This document shows positions 29,873-41,145 of a stretch of 64,000 bases of DNA, one piece after another. The notes below the pieces were generated by a model. The model worked only from the letters and a program-made list of their open reading frames with translations, searched no databases and was not told the origin of the DNA. The stretch lies in assembly GCF_963082655.1 (NCBI RefSeq), contig NC_081552.1, forward strand, positions 184,868,571 through 184,932,570, read 5' to 3'. Origin of the DNA: Stomoxys calcitrans (taxonomy: Eukaryota > Arthropoda > Insecta > Diptera > Muscidae). The first letter of the stretch is position 1, and each line of letters starts with the position of its first letter. Both the position numbers and the translations under genes were made by a program.

Positions 29873-31105
29873 AATTAAAATTCACATTAACATTTTATTA
29901 CACTTTGAGAACGAAGAAGTACGCAATAGTTGGTAAGTACGCAGAATGACTCGCTACGTCAAATTTCATCGGAATCGGATAATCTGTTGTGCTGCAAAGA
30001 GAAGAAGCTCCAGCCTAGAGAGAGAAAACCTAAACTTATATTGGAAGATCAATTGCAGGAGGAAATCGTGAAACTTGGCCACAGAAATTGGTGAAAACAA
30101 TTTGAAGGCAATTTACCGGCTTTGTGAAATTTCTGATATCGACCGAGAAACTAGCATTGTCTAACGTCCGCCTAAGATGAATCTGATTTTCAAACCATAT
30201 GGTATCCCTATGCCTTGATCTCATCAAGGTTATCTTAACACATTGCCACAACCACATTATTGGTGCTGCCCTCATCAGTTTCTGGGTGGTTGCTTTCTTT
30301 GCATGCTGTAGCAGTAATTCTTTGCTTTTTTTAGGGTAAATGTAACTGTAAGCTTGCCATATGTGTCGAAGGATCTCTTTCAATGTGTGTGTGTGAGTGT
30401 GTAAGTGTCTACTTTGCTTTCATGCTTAAAAGCATTCTTATCCTTTTGGCTGTTTATATATCTGTGTGTGTATGTGTATGGGGCTAATGTGCGTTTGCTA
30501 TTCGTCTTCGTGTTCGTTGTAATCGTCTTTGGGTTTTGTTATCTTGGAAATTATTTTATATGGATATATAATCTGATATAATATTGCAACAATTTGTAAA
30601 ATGTATTCTTAGTCATTTTTCTTGGGGTTTACATGATCCACTTCCCCCGTGCCGTAACCTCCATTGAATCTTATGGTTGTGCTCTCCACAATTTCTCTTT
30701 CCCATTTCCATTTTGCTCATACTGCCAAGGGTATATTCTAATTCAAATGCTTATAAATGGCTTGTCTTGTCGTAAATCACTTTACAATTTGTTGAACAAC
30801 AAACACGCAGTCACACATCCATATCCATGTCTATCTGTGTATGTGTGTGTTTTTATATACAATGATATTATATAAAATTGTTACCAGCTTTTTTCCACCC
30901 CCCGTTTTGGAAAATTCTAAACATTTTCACTTGTCGAGAACAAAAGCAGAAGAGATTTAACATTAGCAGCTTTAGAATATAATTTTTATGGCTACATGTG
31001 TATGCATAAGTGAGTCCTTTGGTTGCTATGTGTGGAAGCATGTGATGTTTAAAGAAAGATTGTTTCGGAACAACATTTCATTTAATTTTGGCTTTTACGT
31101 ATCCT
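29873..31105. other. Unique AT-rich DNA, no gene
   Basis: TG-rich simple sequence lies near 30383-30412, 30460-30480 and 30836-30855. I see no coding domain. The frame near 30036-30383 (minus) has no recognisable motif. Confidence 0.5.
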
Positions 31106-31400
31106 ATAGGCCACCGGGATGCAGAGATTAGCATGTCACCTTATGACGCTGAAATTCTGGAATCCAATTCTTGAGGGAATATCTGAAAAAATTTTCATAG
31201 GTACTTACCCTCAGGAACGCTAGCGACATTTGTGGAGTATTTAGCCGTATAAAATATCTCTACTAAGTGTAGTCGCTCTGCGGCATGCCATTCGGACACG
31301 GCAATAAAAATGAGTTTCCTTACTACCATTGAGTATAAAACTTGAGTCGGACAGTATTGGCATACAGTGTTACCGTAATCCACTGGAATAGAACCGAAAA
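31106..31400 (+). mobile_element. tRNA-derived SINE, diverged full-length
   Basis: GGCCACCGGGATGCAGAGATTAGCATGTC..TTATGACGCTGAA is the head with a weakened A box; TGGAATCCAATTCTTG is a decayed B box. The body has GAACGCTAGCGACATTTGTGG, CTCTGCGGCATGCCATTCGGACACGGC, and TTACTACCATTGAG. Many substitutions mark it as an old copy. Confidence 0.7.
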
Positions 31401-32043
31401 AACAAATAAACCGTGTTAGAACGGGTGGAGATGTCTTTGAAATTTGGAATGGTTAGAGCTGAGGTATTAGCGAGTCGTGTGCAAATTTTAAGGCATTATA
31501 TTGTCCGCCAGCCTCTTGGCAGGTCCCTAAATTTGATCACCTCGGTATTTCGAAAATTTGTTGGGGCTGCCAAATCTTCGTTTGTGGGCCGATTTCCAAA
31601 ATTTTTTTGTTTTTGTTAGATAGTGCTCAAAAATCCCCACAAAAAAGTACGCTTGAGGTCTACAATATCTCGTCTTGTTTTTCCGGGAATAAACGAAATC
31701 TTATGACGCTTCTGTCTTCTTCGCTTCTAAACCGAGATCCGAGAAATCGGTCTCTCTTTCATGTTTCGGTCTTGGCTATCAATGTGGTTCGTATGACTCT
31801 CCTGTTGAAGCAACTTCTACGATTCTTACAAGACCCAATCAACGTAGGAAGACTTTTTCTCAATGTCCTCATCAATCATCCGGATGGAATGTGAAAGGCA
31901 ATCTAGACTGTCCGAAAGTCTGCTTGTCAATGTTACGTTATAATCAAAATGCAACTAGAAATTTCCATTCCTTCATCTTGAAATTTGGAAAGAGAATTGT
32001 ATGTGGCCTATACAAGACTCCAGAAATTGGTTTATATAAAATA
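31401..32043. other. Unassigned stretch
   Basis: Holds the GAACGGGTGGAGATGTCTTTG block shared with 25.77 kb. The frames at 31413-31894 have no recognisable domain. The right part (GGTTTATATAAAATACTAA) borders the Helitron-like end. Confidence 0.4.
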
Positions 32044-34165
32044 CTAACCGATCCGGGCCCGCTCCGCTGTGCCTTCTTTAACTCTCTAATATCTTTTTAG
32101 AGTGGGGACACTTCCGCTCTGAATGCGGATATCGAATTCATACCATGGTAGCCTTTGACGCTGAACGCATCCGAATCCTGGCGAGAACATCGGACAAAGC
32201 GGTGTTTATCTCCTCTTAATGTTGGCAACATTTGCGATGCATTGTCATTTATAAGATTTTCCCAAAAGAGGTGTCGTACTGCGGGACGCTGTTCGGACTC
32301 GACTATAAGAAAAGGTCCCTTATCATCGACTTTAAACTTGAATCGAAAAGCACTCATTGATGTGTGAGAATTTGCCCTTCTCGGTTCCCGGTGGTAATGT
32401 TTTCATTAGGAGAGCGATGGAACCTCCGACATTTCGACTCAAATATGGATATCAAATTTGTGCTGCACTTTCAAATCCCTTTAATTTGAGCCCCATATTG
32501 CCATGGCTGGTAAATATGAACCGTATGGAGGGTGTTTTGGGTCTGGGGCGGCCACCGGCACTTTGCACTGAAAAAAGATATCAAATTCGTTCTTTATTCC
32601 CAACGAAAATGTAGTTTCAAAATTGGATATCAAATTCGTTTTCTACTCCCAAATACCATGGTCGGTTATATGTCCATTTGGGGGTATTTGGGGTTGGTCG
32701 ACCTCCAATTACTTGGACCTAATGTTTTATGCCATACTTGTAATCTACTGCCTAATACTTTTCATTTGAGTCCCATATTGACATGAACTTCGAATATATC
32801 TGATTAAAGGAGTTTTGGGGTTGGCGGGGCCCGCTGGGTACTTGGACCCAAATTTAAAACCATATTCGTTTTTTGGTCTCCAATACCTTTCATTTGATAC
32901 CCTCATTGTGCCCATCGGACCACTTTCGGATATGGGTGGCGTTTTTGGGTAAGGGGAAGGTCCGCATCTACCCGATATCTTAAAATTATAAAATTACGTG
33001 TACAATCTGTGAAAAAGTTAGGAAAATCGGTTCAGCCAAGTATCATATAGTCATAATGGGTCTAATGGCGTTTTTGAGGTGTGGCGTGACCCCCTATATT
33101 TCAATCTGATTTTGTATGCCATATTCGAAATCTACTCCCGAACTCTTTTCATTTGAGCCCCATATTAAAATGAACGTCCAATATGTCTGTTTGGGGGAGT
33201 TTTGGGGTTGGGGCGGCCCGATGGGTACTTAGACTCAAATTTTAATACCATATTCGTATTCTACCGCATTCCAATACATTTCATTTGATACCTATGTTGT
33301 CCCGATCGGCCCACTTTTGATTTTGGGTTGTATTTTTGGCATAAGGGGGAGGTACCGTCCCCCTTCCGATACTGAAAAATTATGTAGCCTATGTTTCCTT
33401 CTAGACCAACCTTCATAATATGCGAAAATTTCGAGAAAATCGGTGTTGCCGTTTTTCAGTCTATACGGAACAAACAAACGGAGTCCCATATATTCGTGGT
33501 CGGCTAATGTGCTCATATCGGGCGTTTTTGTGGGGGGTGGGTTGAGCCCCCACAAAAATGTATTTGTATGCCCGATTCGTTATCAACTCCCGCATACTTT
33601 TCATTTGATACCCATATTGTCCTTATCTGTCCACTTTAGATTTTGGGTGGTGTTTTTGGGGTAACGGTAGAGCGTCCGCCCCCTTCCGTTATCAATAAAT
33701 TATAAAGCCTATTCGTATTTCCTGACCATATTCGTAATCTACTCCCGAATACCTTTCATTTAAGTCCCATATTGTCGTGATCGTCAAATAAACCTATTTT
33801 AAGGGGTTTTGAGATTGGGGCGGCTCCCAGGTATATGGATCCAACTTTTATTATGAATTTCGTACTCGTCTCTTCAATACCTTTCATTTGAATCCCATAT
33901 TGTCCCGATCGGTCCACTTTTATTTTTGGGTAGTACTTTTGGGGTAAGGGGGAGGGTCCGCCCCCTCCCGATATCAAAAAAATATGTAGCCTATGTTTCC
34001 TTCCAGACCAACCTACACAATCTGTGAAAATTTCAAGGTAATCGGTTCAGCCGTTTTGGAGTCTATATGGAACAAACAAACCAATCGACAAACAAACATA
34101 CAAACAAACATACAAACAAACATACATACAAACAAACAAACACAGATTGAATTTTATATATAAGA
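32044..34165 (-). mobile_element. Helitron-like element H1, with embedded SINE
   Basis: On the minus strand the 5' end is TCTTATATATAAAATTCAAT and the 3' end is GAGCGGGCCCGGATCGGTTAG followed by T, resembling Helitron ends (5' TC, 3' GC-rich hairpin and CTRR). The body holds tandem units with CATTTGA.CCCATATTG, GGGTGG.GTTTTTGGGGTAAGGGGGAGG and AAATCGGTTCAGCC-type motifs, then a (CAAACATA)n tract. There is no Rep-helicase, so it is non-autonomous. H2 abuts it head to tail. Confidence 0.7.
32143..32384 (+). mobile_element. tRNA-derived SINE inside Helitron-like H1
   Basis: GTAGCCTTTGACGCTGAACGCAT, AATCCTGGCGAGAACATCGG, AGAGGTGTCGTACTGCGGGA, CGGACTCGACTATAAG, CTTATCATCGACTTTAAACTTGAATCG and CTCATTGATGTGTGAGAA. 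The A box is lost by a deletion at the junction. The same arrangement recurs in H4. Confidence 0.8.
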
Positions 34166-34595
34166 CTAGTTGAACCCGGCCCGCTTCGCAGCGCTTTCTT
34201 TTACACCATTAAATTATAACTTTCTTTTCAATTACACTTCTTTGCATTCACTAAGATACGTATATATTTTGCGGCCATGTTTTTATAGAACTTTTGACTA
34301 TTGTGGAAGCTTGTCTCTTTTTCTCTGTTCGGGTTTGTTTGGCTATTCAAATAATTTCTATCTCCCAATAGATGGCGCTGAATTTGTTGTCGGTGGTGCT
34401 CGCTGTTGTTTCCAATCAAATTGTCATCATTTTATCTATTTTTCAAATTCAATCGAATTTTCACTTTTTTGGCCTATCTAATGTCACCGTTGCGTATGGG
34501 TAAGCATCTTCGGCATACCCATGCCAAAAATATCAGAAAAAATTTGAGCACTGGATATTCCTTCAATAATAGTTGCGACAATAATCCGTTTGTAA

Positions 34596-35320
34596 AGCAT
34601 CGAAATATTCATATGAGAACCATAAAAATTATATATGTATGTATACTTTTGTTCGTCCATCTGTCGAAAGCATACAAACTTTCAAATGGATAAAGCTAGG
34701 CGCATTAGAATTTTGCACAATTACTTCCTATAAGTGCAGGTCAGTTGGGATTTTAAATGGGTCATATTGGTCTATGTTTTGATACAGCTGCCATATAAAC
34801 TGATTTGGATCTTGACCTCTTAAGCCCCTAATCTCCGCAATTCGCAAAATTAGGACTTCCAACATCTGTGCTAAGTATGCTTCAACCCGGTTTAAAACTT
34901 GATGTAGCTCCCATCTAAACAGATCTTCTAATATGACTCTTTGAGTCTCTAGAGGGCGCAATTCTTATGCGATTTGGCTTAACATTATTTTAACGACTTC
35001 TCCAATGACTTTCCAAATACGTGCCAAATATGGTCTGAATGGGTCCATCACCTGATATAGCTCCCATATGAACCGATCTCCTGAATTCTAATCCAATTTT
35101 TGCTGACATTTTGCGCAATGACATCTACTATGGTCTCCAACAGCCAAACCAAGTATGTTCCGAATTGGTTGGTAACCTGAAATAGCTCCAATAGCTTTGC
35201 AATTTATATCCATTATCCTTTGTTTGCCTATGAAGAGATATCGGCCAAAAAATGACTAATAAGATCCATGGTAGAGGATATGTATGATTTGGCCCGGCCG
35301 AACTTTTCCCGCTTTTACTG
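34596..35320 (+). mobile_element. DINE-1-like element nested in H2
   Basis: It runs from CATCGAAATATTCATATGAG (non-hairpin side, TATACCC block lost) through units with GATACAGCTGCCATATAAAC and CTCTAGAGGGCGCAATTCTT to GATTTGGCCCGGCCGAACTT and CGCTTTTACTG. Confidence 0.8.
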
Positions 35321-35417
35321 TTGTCACTCGCTTCGTTCCCCAAGTCATTTAAAACAGCTATTTTCCCTTTATAAAATCAGCGGTTTTCAATGACTTGGCG
35401 AACGAATCGAGTGACAA
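35321..35417. repeat. Foldback hairpin, ~97 bp
   Basis: The left arm (35321-35349, starting TTGTCACTCGCTTCGTTC) is complementary to the right arm (35389-35417, ending GAATCGAGTGACAA) at 27 of 29 positions. Similarity extends inward through AAAACAGCTATTTT against AAAATCAGCGGTTTT. It sits directly after the DINE-1-like ACTTGTT-type end. It could be a tiny foldback MITE or a hairpin RNA source. Confidence 0.8.
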
Positions 35418-35439
35418 AACGAAAAAAAAATATGTGCTC

Positions 35440-35505
35440 ATCGGCATACCACTTGGGCTCGACTATAAAAAGGAGGCTTCTTATCTTTCAGCCTAATTGT
35501 CAAGC
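35440..35505 (+). mobile_element. tRNA-derived SINE fragment
   Basis: CGGCATACCACTTGGGCTCGACTATAAAAAGGAGGC..CTTATCTTTCAGCCTAA matches the middle of the SINE body only. Confidence 0.6.
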
Positions 35506-36236
35506 AAAACCCGCTCCACTGAGCTATCGCTTTCAAAATGTAGAAAAATGTCACCTCTGTAACATAATCTACTCTCCAACAGCCCTGATTCTGTGTACGT
35601 TCGTTGAGCCTTCCCCTCTAACAGTTTAACACAAACTTGGATATTCGCACTCTACTAAATAAGTTTTTATTTATGGCAAAGATAGCCACATAAACTACCT
35701 GAATTATCTATCTTAGCGTGGGAAATTAGCAAAAAATAGTACAGCAAACAACCGCAACGAAATTCCTAGACTTTTTTCTTTATTTTACGAACCGATAGGT
35801 TGCCATAACAAAGATAAATGCTGCATAATCAATTTTTACCACTCTGCCCCCTCTATGTTCTTGGTGGCGTCTCAATTCAGTTGATCCATTTCCAAACAGA
35901 TCAGACGTTAGTGCTGCCATCGATAAGGGAAAGGTTTAGACTTTAATACCCAAAATGTTTACAAAATAACTTACAAGTTCTCCGTTCCATGTTGCCCAGG
36001 ATGCTTGCGCAATCACATATAAACGACTGAGAATTTTACATTTCTCCCTGTTAGAGCTTTTTTGAACATATGTTATGAATCTATAAATTTCTTTGTCTAC
36101 GCTGCTACTCGCTTGGGGCGGCTTAGCGCCTATAACATTGATCATCATGTGTAAGTTGTCTATAACTGATTTTATGGCTACCTGTTGAATAGTCATAATG
36201 TAGTCTTTTTTAAATCAAATCAAATTGGCATATTAA
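35506..36236. other. Unassigned DNA with one protein-like frame
   Basis: The minus-strand frame 35936-36196 (86 codons; IDNLHMMINVIGAKPP, IYRFITYVQKSSNREKC) has balanced composition but no domain I know. Nothing supports a gene start, splice sites or transcription. I leave it unnamed. Confidence 0.35.
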
Positions 36237-36420
36237 ACGATTCTCAGTGGTAGAGAACTAATTTGCCGGTCTTTATATTAGGTGTGGTGGCGACAGTTCT
36301 AAGTAATTAAACCATGCAAAACTTTTGAACATGAAAGTGTTGCCCAGCGGCACGTTGTTTGGCCTTGTATAGGAATAGAAGGCTCCTTGTCGATGAGCTA
36401 AAAATGGCGGCCACCTTGAC
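36237..36420 (+). repeat. Possible second tRNA-like SINE fragment
   Basis: GATTCTCAGTGGTAGAGAACTAA resembles a tRNA-type A box region, and GGAATAGAAGGCTCCTTGTCGATGAGCTAAA resembles the SINE 3' block. No B box is visible. This is weak. Confidence 0.3.
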
Positions 36421-37244
36421 TTAAGGTTTGCAACTGCTCCTATCACACCGAACATCATAACTTTGGGGGTACGGCAGCAGTGACCTGTTAGGTCATTATA
36501 ATTGATCAACTGTTTCGAGGTGAGGTGGTCCGCTAGATATTTGGACCGCGTTTTTTTATGTGATATTCGTAGTTTACTCCCGAATACCTTTCATTTGAGT
36601 CCTATATTGATATATACGTCTTGGGCTACCCCTTGGATACTTTAACCGAAGTTTTTATACCACATTCGTTTTCTACTCACCAATATCTTTAATTTGATAC
36701 CCATATTGTCCCTATCGGTCAACTTTTGATTTTGGGTGGCGTTTTTGGGGTAACGGGGGTGGGTCCGCCCGCCTTCAACATCAATAAATTATATAGCCCA
36801 TACCTCCATCCTGACCATATTCGTAATCTAGTCGCGAATACCTTTCATTCGAGTCCCATATTGTCATTATCGTCCAATGAACCAATTTGGGGGGTTTTGG
36901 GGTCGGGGCGGCTCCCCAATTACTTGGACTCAATTTTAATATGGAAATCGTACTATACCTTTTGAATACCTTTCATATAAGTCCCATATTGTCCCAATCG
37001 GTCCACTTTTATTTATGGCTGGTACTTTTGGGGTAAGGGGGAGGGTCCGCCCCCAATGCGATATCAAAAAGTTATATAGCCTATTGCTCCTTCCGGACCA
37101 CTCCCCACAATCTGTGAAAAATTCAAAGAAATCGGTTCAGCCGTTTTTGAGGCTATACGGAACAAACAAATTTACAAACCCACAAACAGACAAACAAACA
37201 AACATACAAACAAACAAACACAAATTCATTTTTATATATATAGA

Positions 37245-37304
37245 TGACTTTGAAGCAGAATCCAAGATTAGGCCCGGCCGAACTTAGCACGCTTTTACTT
37301 GTTT
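37245..37304 (+). repeat. DINE-1-like hairpin end, solo
   Basis: GCAGAATCCAAGATTAGGCC, CGGCCGAACTTAGCACGC and TTTTACTTGTT form the terminal 60 bp only, immediately after the Helitron-like 5' end. Confidence 0.85.
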
Positions 37305-38407
37305 TTCCTTCATATATAGTTGAGGATTAGCATTTGAAATACTATATCAATGAAAAAGAAGACCTTTTTAGAGCATGTATGACAGTATGCAAAAAACACA
37401 ATTTTTCTTCAAACAAGTAATAAGGAATTGGTAGCACATCACCATTATCATTAAGCAAATCGCAACTACTCATCTCTTGATTTAAAGTCCCCCATGCCAG
37501 TCTTTTACAAACCCACAAAAACCAAAACATCAAAAGAAAAGCCATTTAAAAACGCAATTGATTTGATGAATGTTTGGTAATATCATTAACAAATTGAATA
37601 CAACACTCTCACCCTCGGTAACGACAAACTTCTCACCCCCCCCAATCATAAGAAAAAAGGCAAGGAGAAACAAAATCAATGCCGATTTTTATAAATTGCC
37701 AAACAATATGGGCAAACAAGTCTTGCGAGCAGCCATCTACCCCTTTCCCTCAAAGCCATCTGCCCATGTTCCATTCGCATGGACCACCCACCATGATGAT
37801 TGTTTTTCTTCGTTCGATATTCTAGTAAGGACTCACTCCAAAAAATTACAAGTGTATAACAATTTTTCAAATATTTACAATGGCAAAATCAAGAGCACAA
37901 AAAAGGGTTGAAATTGATTGCAAATGATATCGAAATGCGACAATGAATGAAAGTCAACCAAATTTAAATGAAAAAGGGTACAAAAAGAGAGAGAGAGAGG
38001 AGGGTATGAAGCTTTTGCTGCGGTGTTGAACTTCATTCAATTCAATCCATGATTGATGATGGTTATGTAAATGGCAAATCGAAATAAAAAATGGGATATT
38101 TTTCGCTATGAAATCAATACAGCAAATGATGGAATGAACAGTGGGTTTTACAAGCAAATGTGGTTTAAGATCATTGTGATGGAGGAATGGAACAAGTTCA
38201 ATAAAGTGCAAATATGCCAACCTAATTATTCGGATAAGTTAGATATGGCCACACCTTCGTGGGGCGTTTGCAGTTCCCACCAACTATCATGCGTTGCACT
38301 TTGTAATTGGGTAACCTTCTCGCTATGTCCACGCCCAGTTCCTAGGAGTAATCCCTAATATTCAATTCCATGTCCAACAAAGCACCCAGGTATTTTATAC
38401 TACAAGT
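37305..38407. other. Unique DNA, no gene
   Basis: AT-rich with (GA)n near 37988-38005. The 113-codon frame near 37570 and the 95-codon frame near 38071 lack recognisable domains. Confidence 0.5.
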
Positions 38408-40222
38408 ATCTGGAGAGAGGAGAAACGTCTATTCCGGAGAAAGAAAAAGGAAATGGAAGGATGTGCATGTAATCCCATTGAGATGTACAGGAGTCAGAAT
38501 GAAGTCCGGAAATTCTACCAAAGAATTAAACATCAAACCAATGGCTTTAGTGCAGTCACATACTCCTGCAGAGACAAAGAAGGAAATCTGGTAACTGACA
38601 CAGACAGCATGCTGACGATATGGAAATAACATTTTACCCAACTGCTAGTGTTCGACGTTGGTGGCGAAGAGGATACCGCAGAACCAATCCCTGAATGTTT
38701 ACATCCTAGTCAAAACGAGGTCCAGGTGCCAGTGACCCGACTGAGAAACAACAAGGCAGCAGGAGCCGACGGGTTACCTGCTGAACTATTTAAGACCGGA
38801 AGCGACACGCTGATAAGGCGTATGCATCAGCTTACCTGCGCAATCTGGCTAGAAGAACGCATACCCGATGATTGGAATCTCAGCATACTATGTCCCTTAC
38901 ACAAGAAAGGAGACGAGACGGAATATGCCAACTACAGAGGAATAAGTGTTCTTCCCATCGCATACTGTGTGCAAGATTAAAACCTAAAGCCAATGAGATA
39001 ATTGGGTACTATCAATGAGGCTTTAGACCTGGTAAATCCACCCTAGACCAGATATTCACTCTGCGCCAAAAGACACGAGAAGGACAACTCAACACCTACC
39101 ATGTCTTCGATGACTACAAAGCTGCTTCAGGCACTCCTTTATGTTCAAAGGTATTTCAAGCAATATATGAGTTTGGTATCCCTGCTAAATGAATAAGACT
39201 CCGCACGATGACACCTGATGATACGAGTTCCTGAGTAAGAATAGAAAAGAAGCTCTCGGAACCATTCAAGACCAAACGAGGTTTCTGACAAGGAGACAGC
39301 CTATCGTGTGATCTCTCTAATATCCTGCTGGAGAAGATTATACGAAATTCAGATGTGAATAGATATCGCACAGTACTCACAAGAGAACAAGTGCTACTCG
39401 CCTATGCCGACGACATCGATATCATATATCGGTCATCGGAAATAGTAACTGCAGCCTTTGGAAGAATCGAAAGTGAATCAGTGAAAATGGGTCTGGCAGT
39501 AAATGGAGATAAAACGAAACGAATGGATGGAATCAACTCCCAAAACGCCATGTTCAACCGAGCAGATAAAGAAAGTGGAGAAAGTTGGGAACCACAACAT
39601 TGAAATAGACGGTAACTTTATCTACCTCGGCACCGCCGTAACCGAAACGAATGACACCAGTTTTGAAATAAAGTGAAGAATAACACTGGCAAACAGATGC
39701 TACTTTGTATTAAGTAAGGCCACCTCTTGACAGACGAAGATTGCACTATAAAAGACACTGATACTATCTGTATTGTTATATGGTTCTGAGGCATGGGTAC
39801 TTGTGAAAGCAGATGAGGCAGTGCTTGGAGTGTTTGAGAGAAAGATTCTTCGTCAAATATATGAACCAGTTTCCGTAAATTGAGAATATAGGCGACGTAT
39901 GAGCCACGAGCTGTATGAGCGGTATGACGACGATAGCAAAGGTACACGTATCAAAATACAACGGCTGCATTGGCTGAGTCATGTTGTCAGAATGGATGAA
40001 GAAGCTCCAGCAAAGAAGTATTTTGAAGGTAAACACGGTGGTACACGCAAACCGTGAGAACCAAAAGCCCAATGAAAAGATCAAGTGGTGGGAGACACTT
40101 AGAAACTTGGTGTCAGAGATTATAAAATGAGCGCAGAAGATAGAGGCGCTTGGAACGCTATTCTACGTTCGGCTAGTGGAACAAATTTTCTGCCATAGCC
40201 AAGTAAAGTAAGAAAAGTAAGT
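38408..40222 (+). mobile_element. RTE-like LINE copy B, 5'-truncated, 3' end kept
   Basis: It starts in the Lys/Glu-rich linker (EEKRLFRRKKKEMEG) and runs through RT and the C-terminal domain to a 3' end with SAEDRGAWNAILRSASGTNF, a stop, and AAGTAAAGTAAGAAAAGTAAG. 5' truncation is usual for LINE insertions. It shows the family 3' terminus that copy A lacks. Confidence 0.85.
38411..40140 (+). pseudogene. RTE copy B RT and C-terminal remnant
   Basis: The first frame ends with a TAA at 38627-38629 just after MLTIWK. The next reads VGGEEDTAEPIPECLHPSQN, NNKAAGADGLPAELFK, RIPDDWNLSILCPLHKKGDE and YANYRGISVLPIAY. Motif A is damaged (HVFDDYKAAS-like with a shift). Motif C is intact as LAYADDIDIIYRSSEIV. 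WLSHVVRMDEEAP replaces the usual WLGHVVRM. Stops and shifts, for example near 39016, 39190 and 39290, make it non-functional. Confidence 0.85.
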
Positions 40223-40914
40223 ATCCGTAATGGATAATTTTTCCCAGGAATTTTTAGTTGATATGAGAGAAGTATTTCCTTAAAAGGATTTTTAAGTGAT
40301 AAACTAAAAAATGTTTCTATCATATTCCGATTTAAACCACAATGCCAATCTGACTATATACAGAGAAAATTAGTCTGCAATGTTGGAATTTTATCTTGAA
40401 TTCAATTATAAAACATGTAAAACATTCACTCAATGGCTACAATGCCATTACATGCAATTTTTTTATAAACCATTTTCTTAGTTGCTATCAAAGGCATTCT
40501 TTGATAAAATACTTTCACTAATTCGTCTAAGGAAAGGTAATACGAAAGGTAATGAGAATATTTATCAAATTGTTCATTTTATTCAAGGCTCAAGTTACAG
40601 GGCAGCACAGGTGGGCGACATCTATAAAGCTGAATTAAGAAGATACAAAGTTGAGATGAAAAGGCTTCGAAAAAATCCTGTATGGATATCTGCTGCTCCG
40701 TTGAAGAAATTTCCGAGGCATTTACGCTTGTGAAGCATCAAAGCCGGAATCATTCACACCACAAGTGTCTAGTGTATTGAGGAACAGTGGGTTCACTACT
40801 TTCTCAATTATCCATGGATGCTCATCATGATAAGTTCCAACGAATCTTGTGCAACAGTGGTGGAAATTGTGAATCCTGACTATTGTTCGGTTTCTGCAGA
40901 TAAATCTCTACTAT
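40223..40914. other. Unassigned DNA
   Basis: No recognised element. The 83-codon frame at 40482-40733 has no known domain. Confidence 0.4.
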
Positions 40915-41000
40915 TGTTAGACCGCTCCGGCAGCACTAAAGGTCCTTCTCATGGCAGGAGGATATGACGTTGTTCTTATCCAGGAACCATCTTTTTGTGG
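40915..41000 (+). pseudogene. LINE endonuclease N-terminal fragment
   Basis: ALKVLLMAGGYDVVLIQEPSF is the first block of an I/LOA-type endonuclease, truncated after about 25 codons by DINE-1-like DNA. Confidence 0.6.
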
Positions 41001-41145
41001 AGGAACACATCGAAATAAACATTTCCGACCCTATAAAATATTCAATATATAGGTATATATTATTGATCGTCATAAAAATCAAAAACGATCTAGCAATGTC
41101 CGTCCATCCGCCTGTCTGTTGAAACACGCTACAGTCTTTAAAAAT
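41001..41145 (+). repeat. DINE-1-like subfamily B terminal fragment
   Basis: ACACATCGAAATAAACATTTCCGACCCTATAAAATA and CGATCTAGCAATGTCCGTCC are the subfamily B non-hairpin end in inverted orientation. Confidence 0.75.

Larger units (their letters stand above)
34166..37244 (-). mobile_element. Helitron-like element H2, interrupted by nested insertions
   Basis: Its 3' end (minus strand) GAAGCGGGCCGGGTTCAACTAG touches the H1 5' end directly. Its 5' end TCTATATATATAAAAATGAA lies at the right limit. Body units with CCATATTGTC and GGGGTAAGGGGGAGGGTCCG fill 36.5-37.24 kb. The middle is occupied by a DINE-1-like element, a foldback hairpin, SINE debris and unassigned DNA, so whether both ends belong to one insertion is inference. 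Confidence 0.6.

Noticed and set aside
37570..37911. 113-codon frame as a gene
   Set aside because: No domain, AT-driven composition, and no supporting signals; likely chance.
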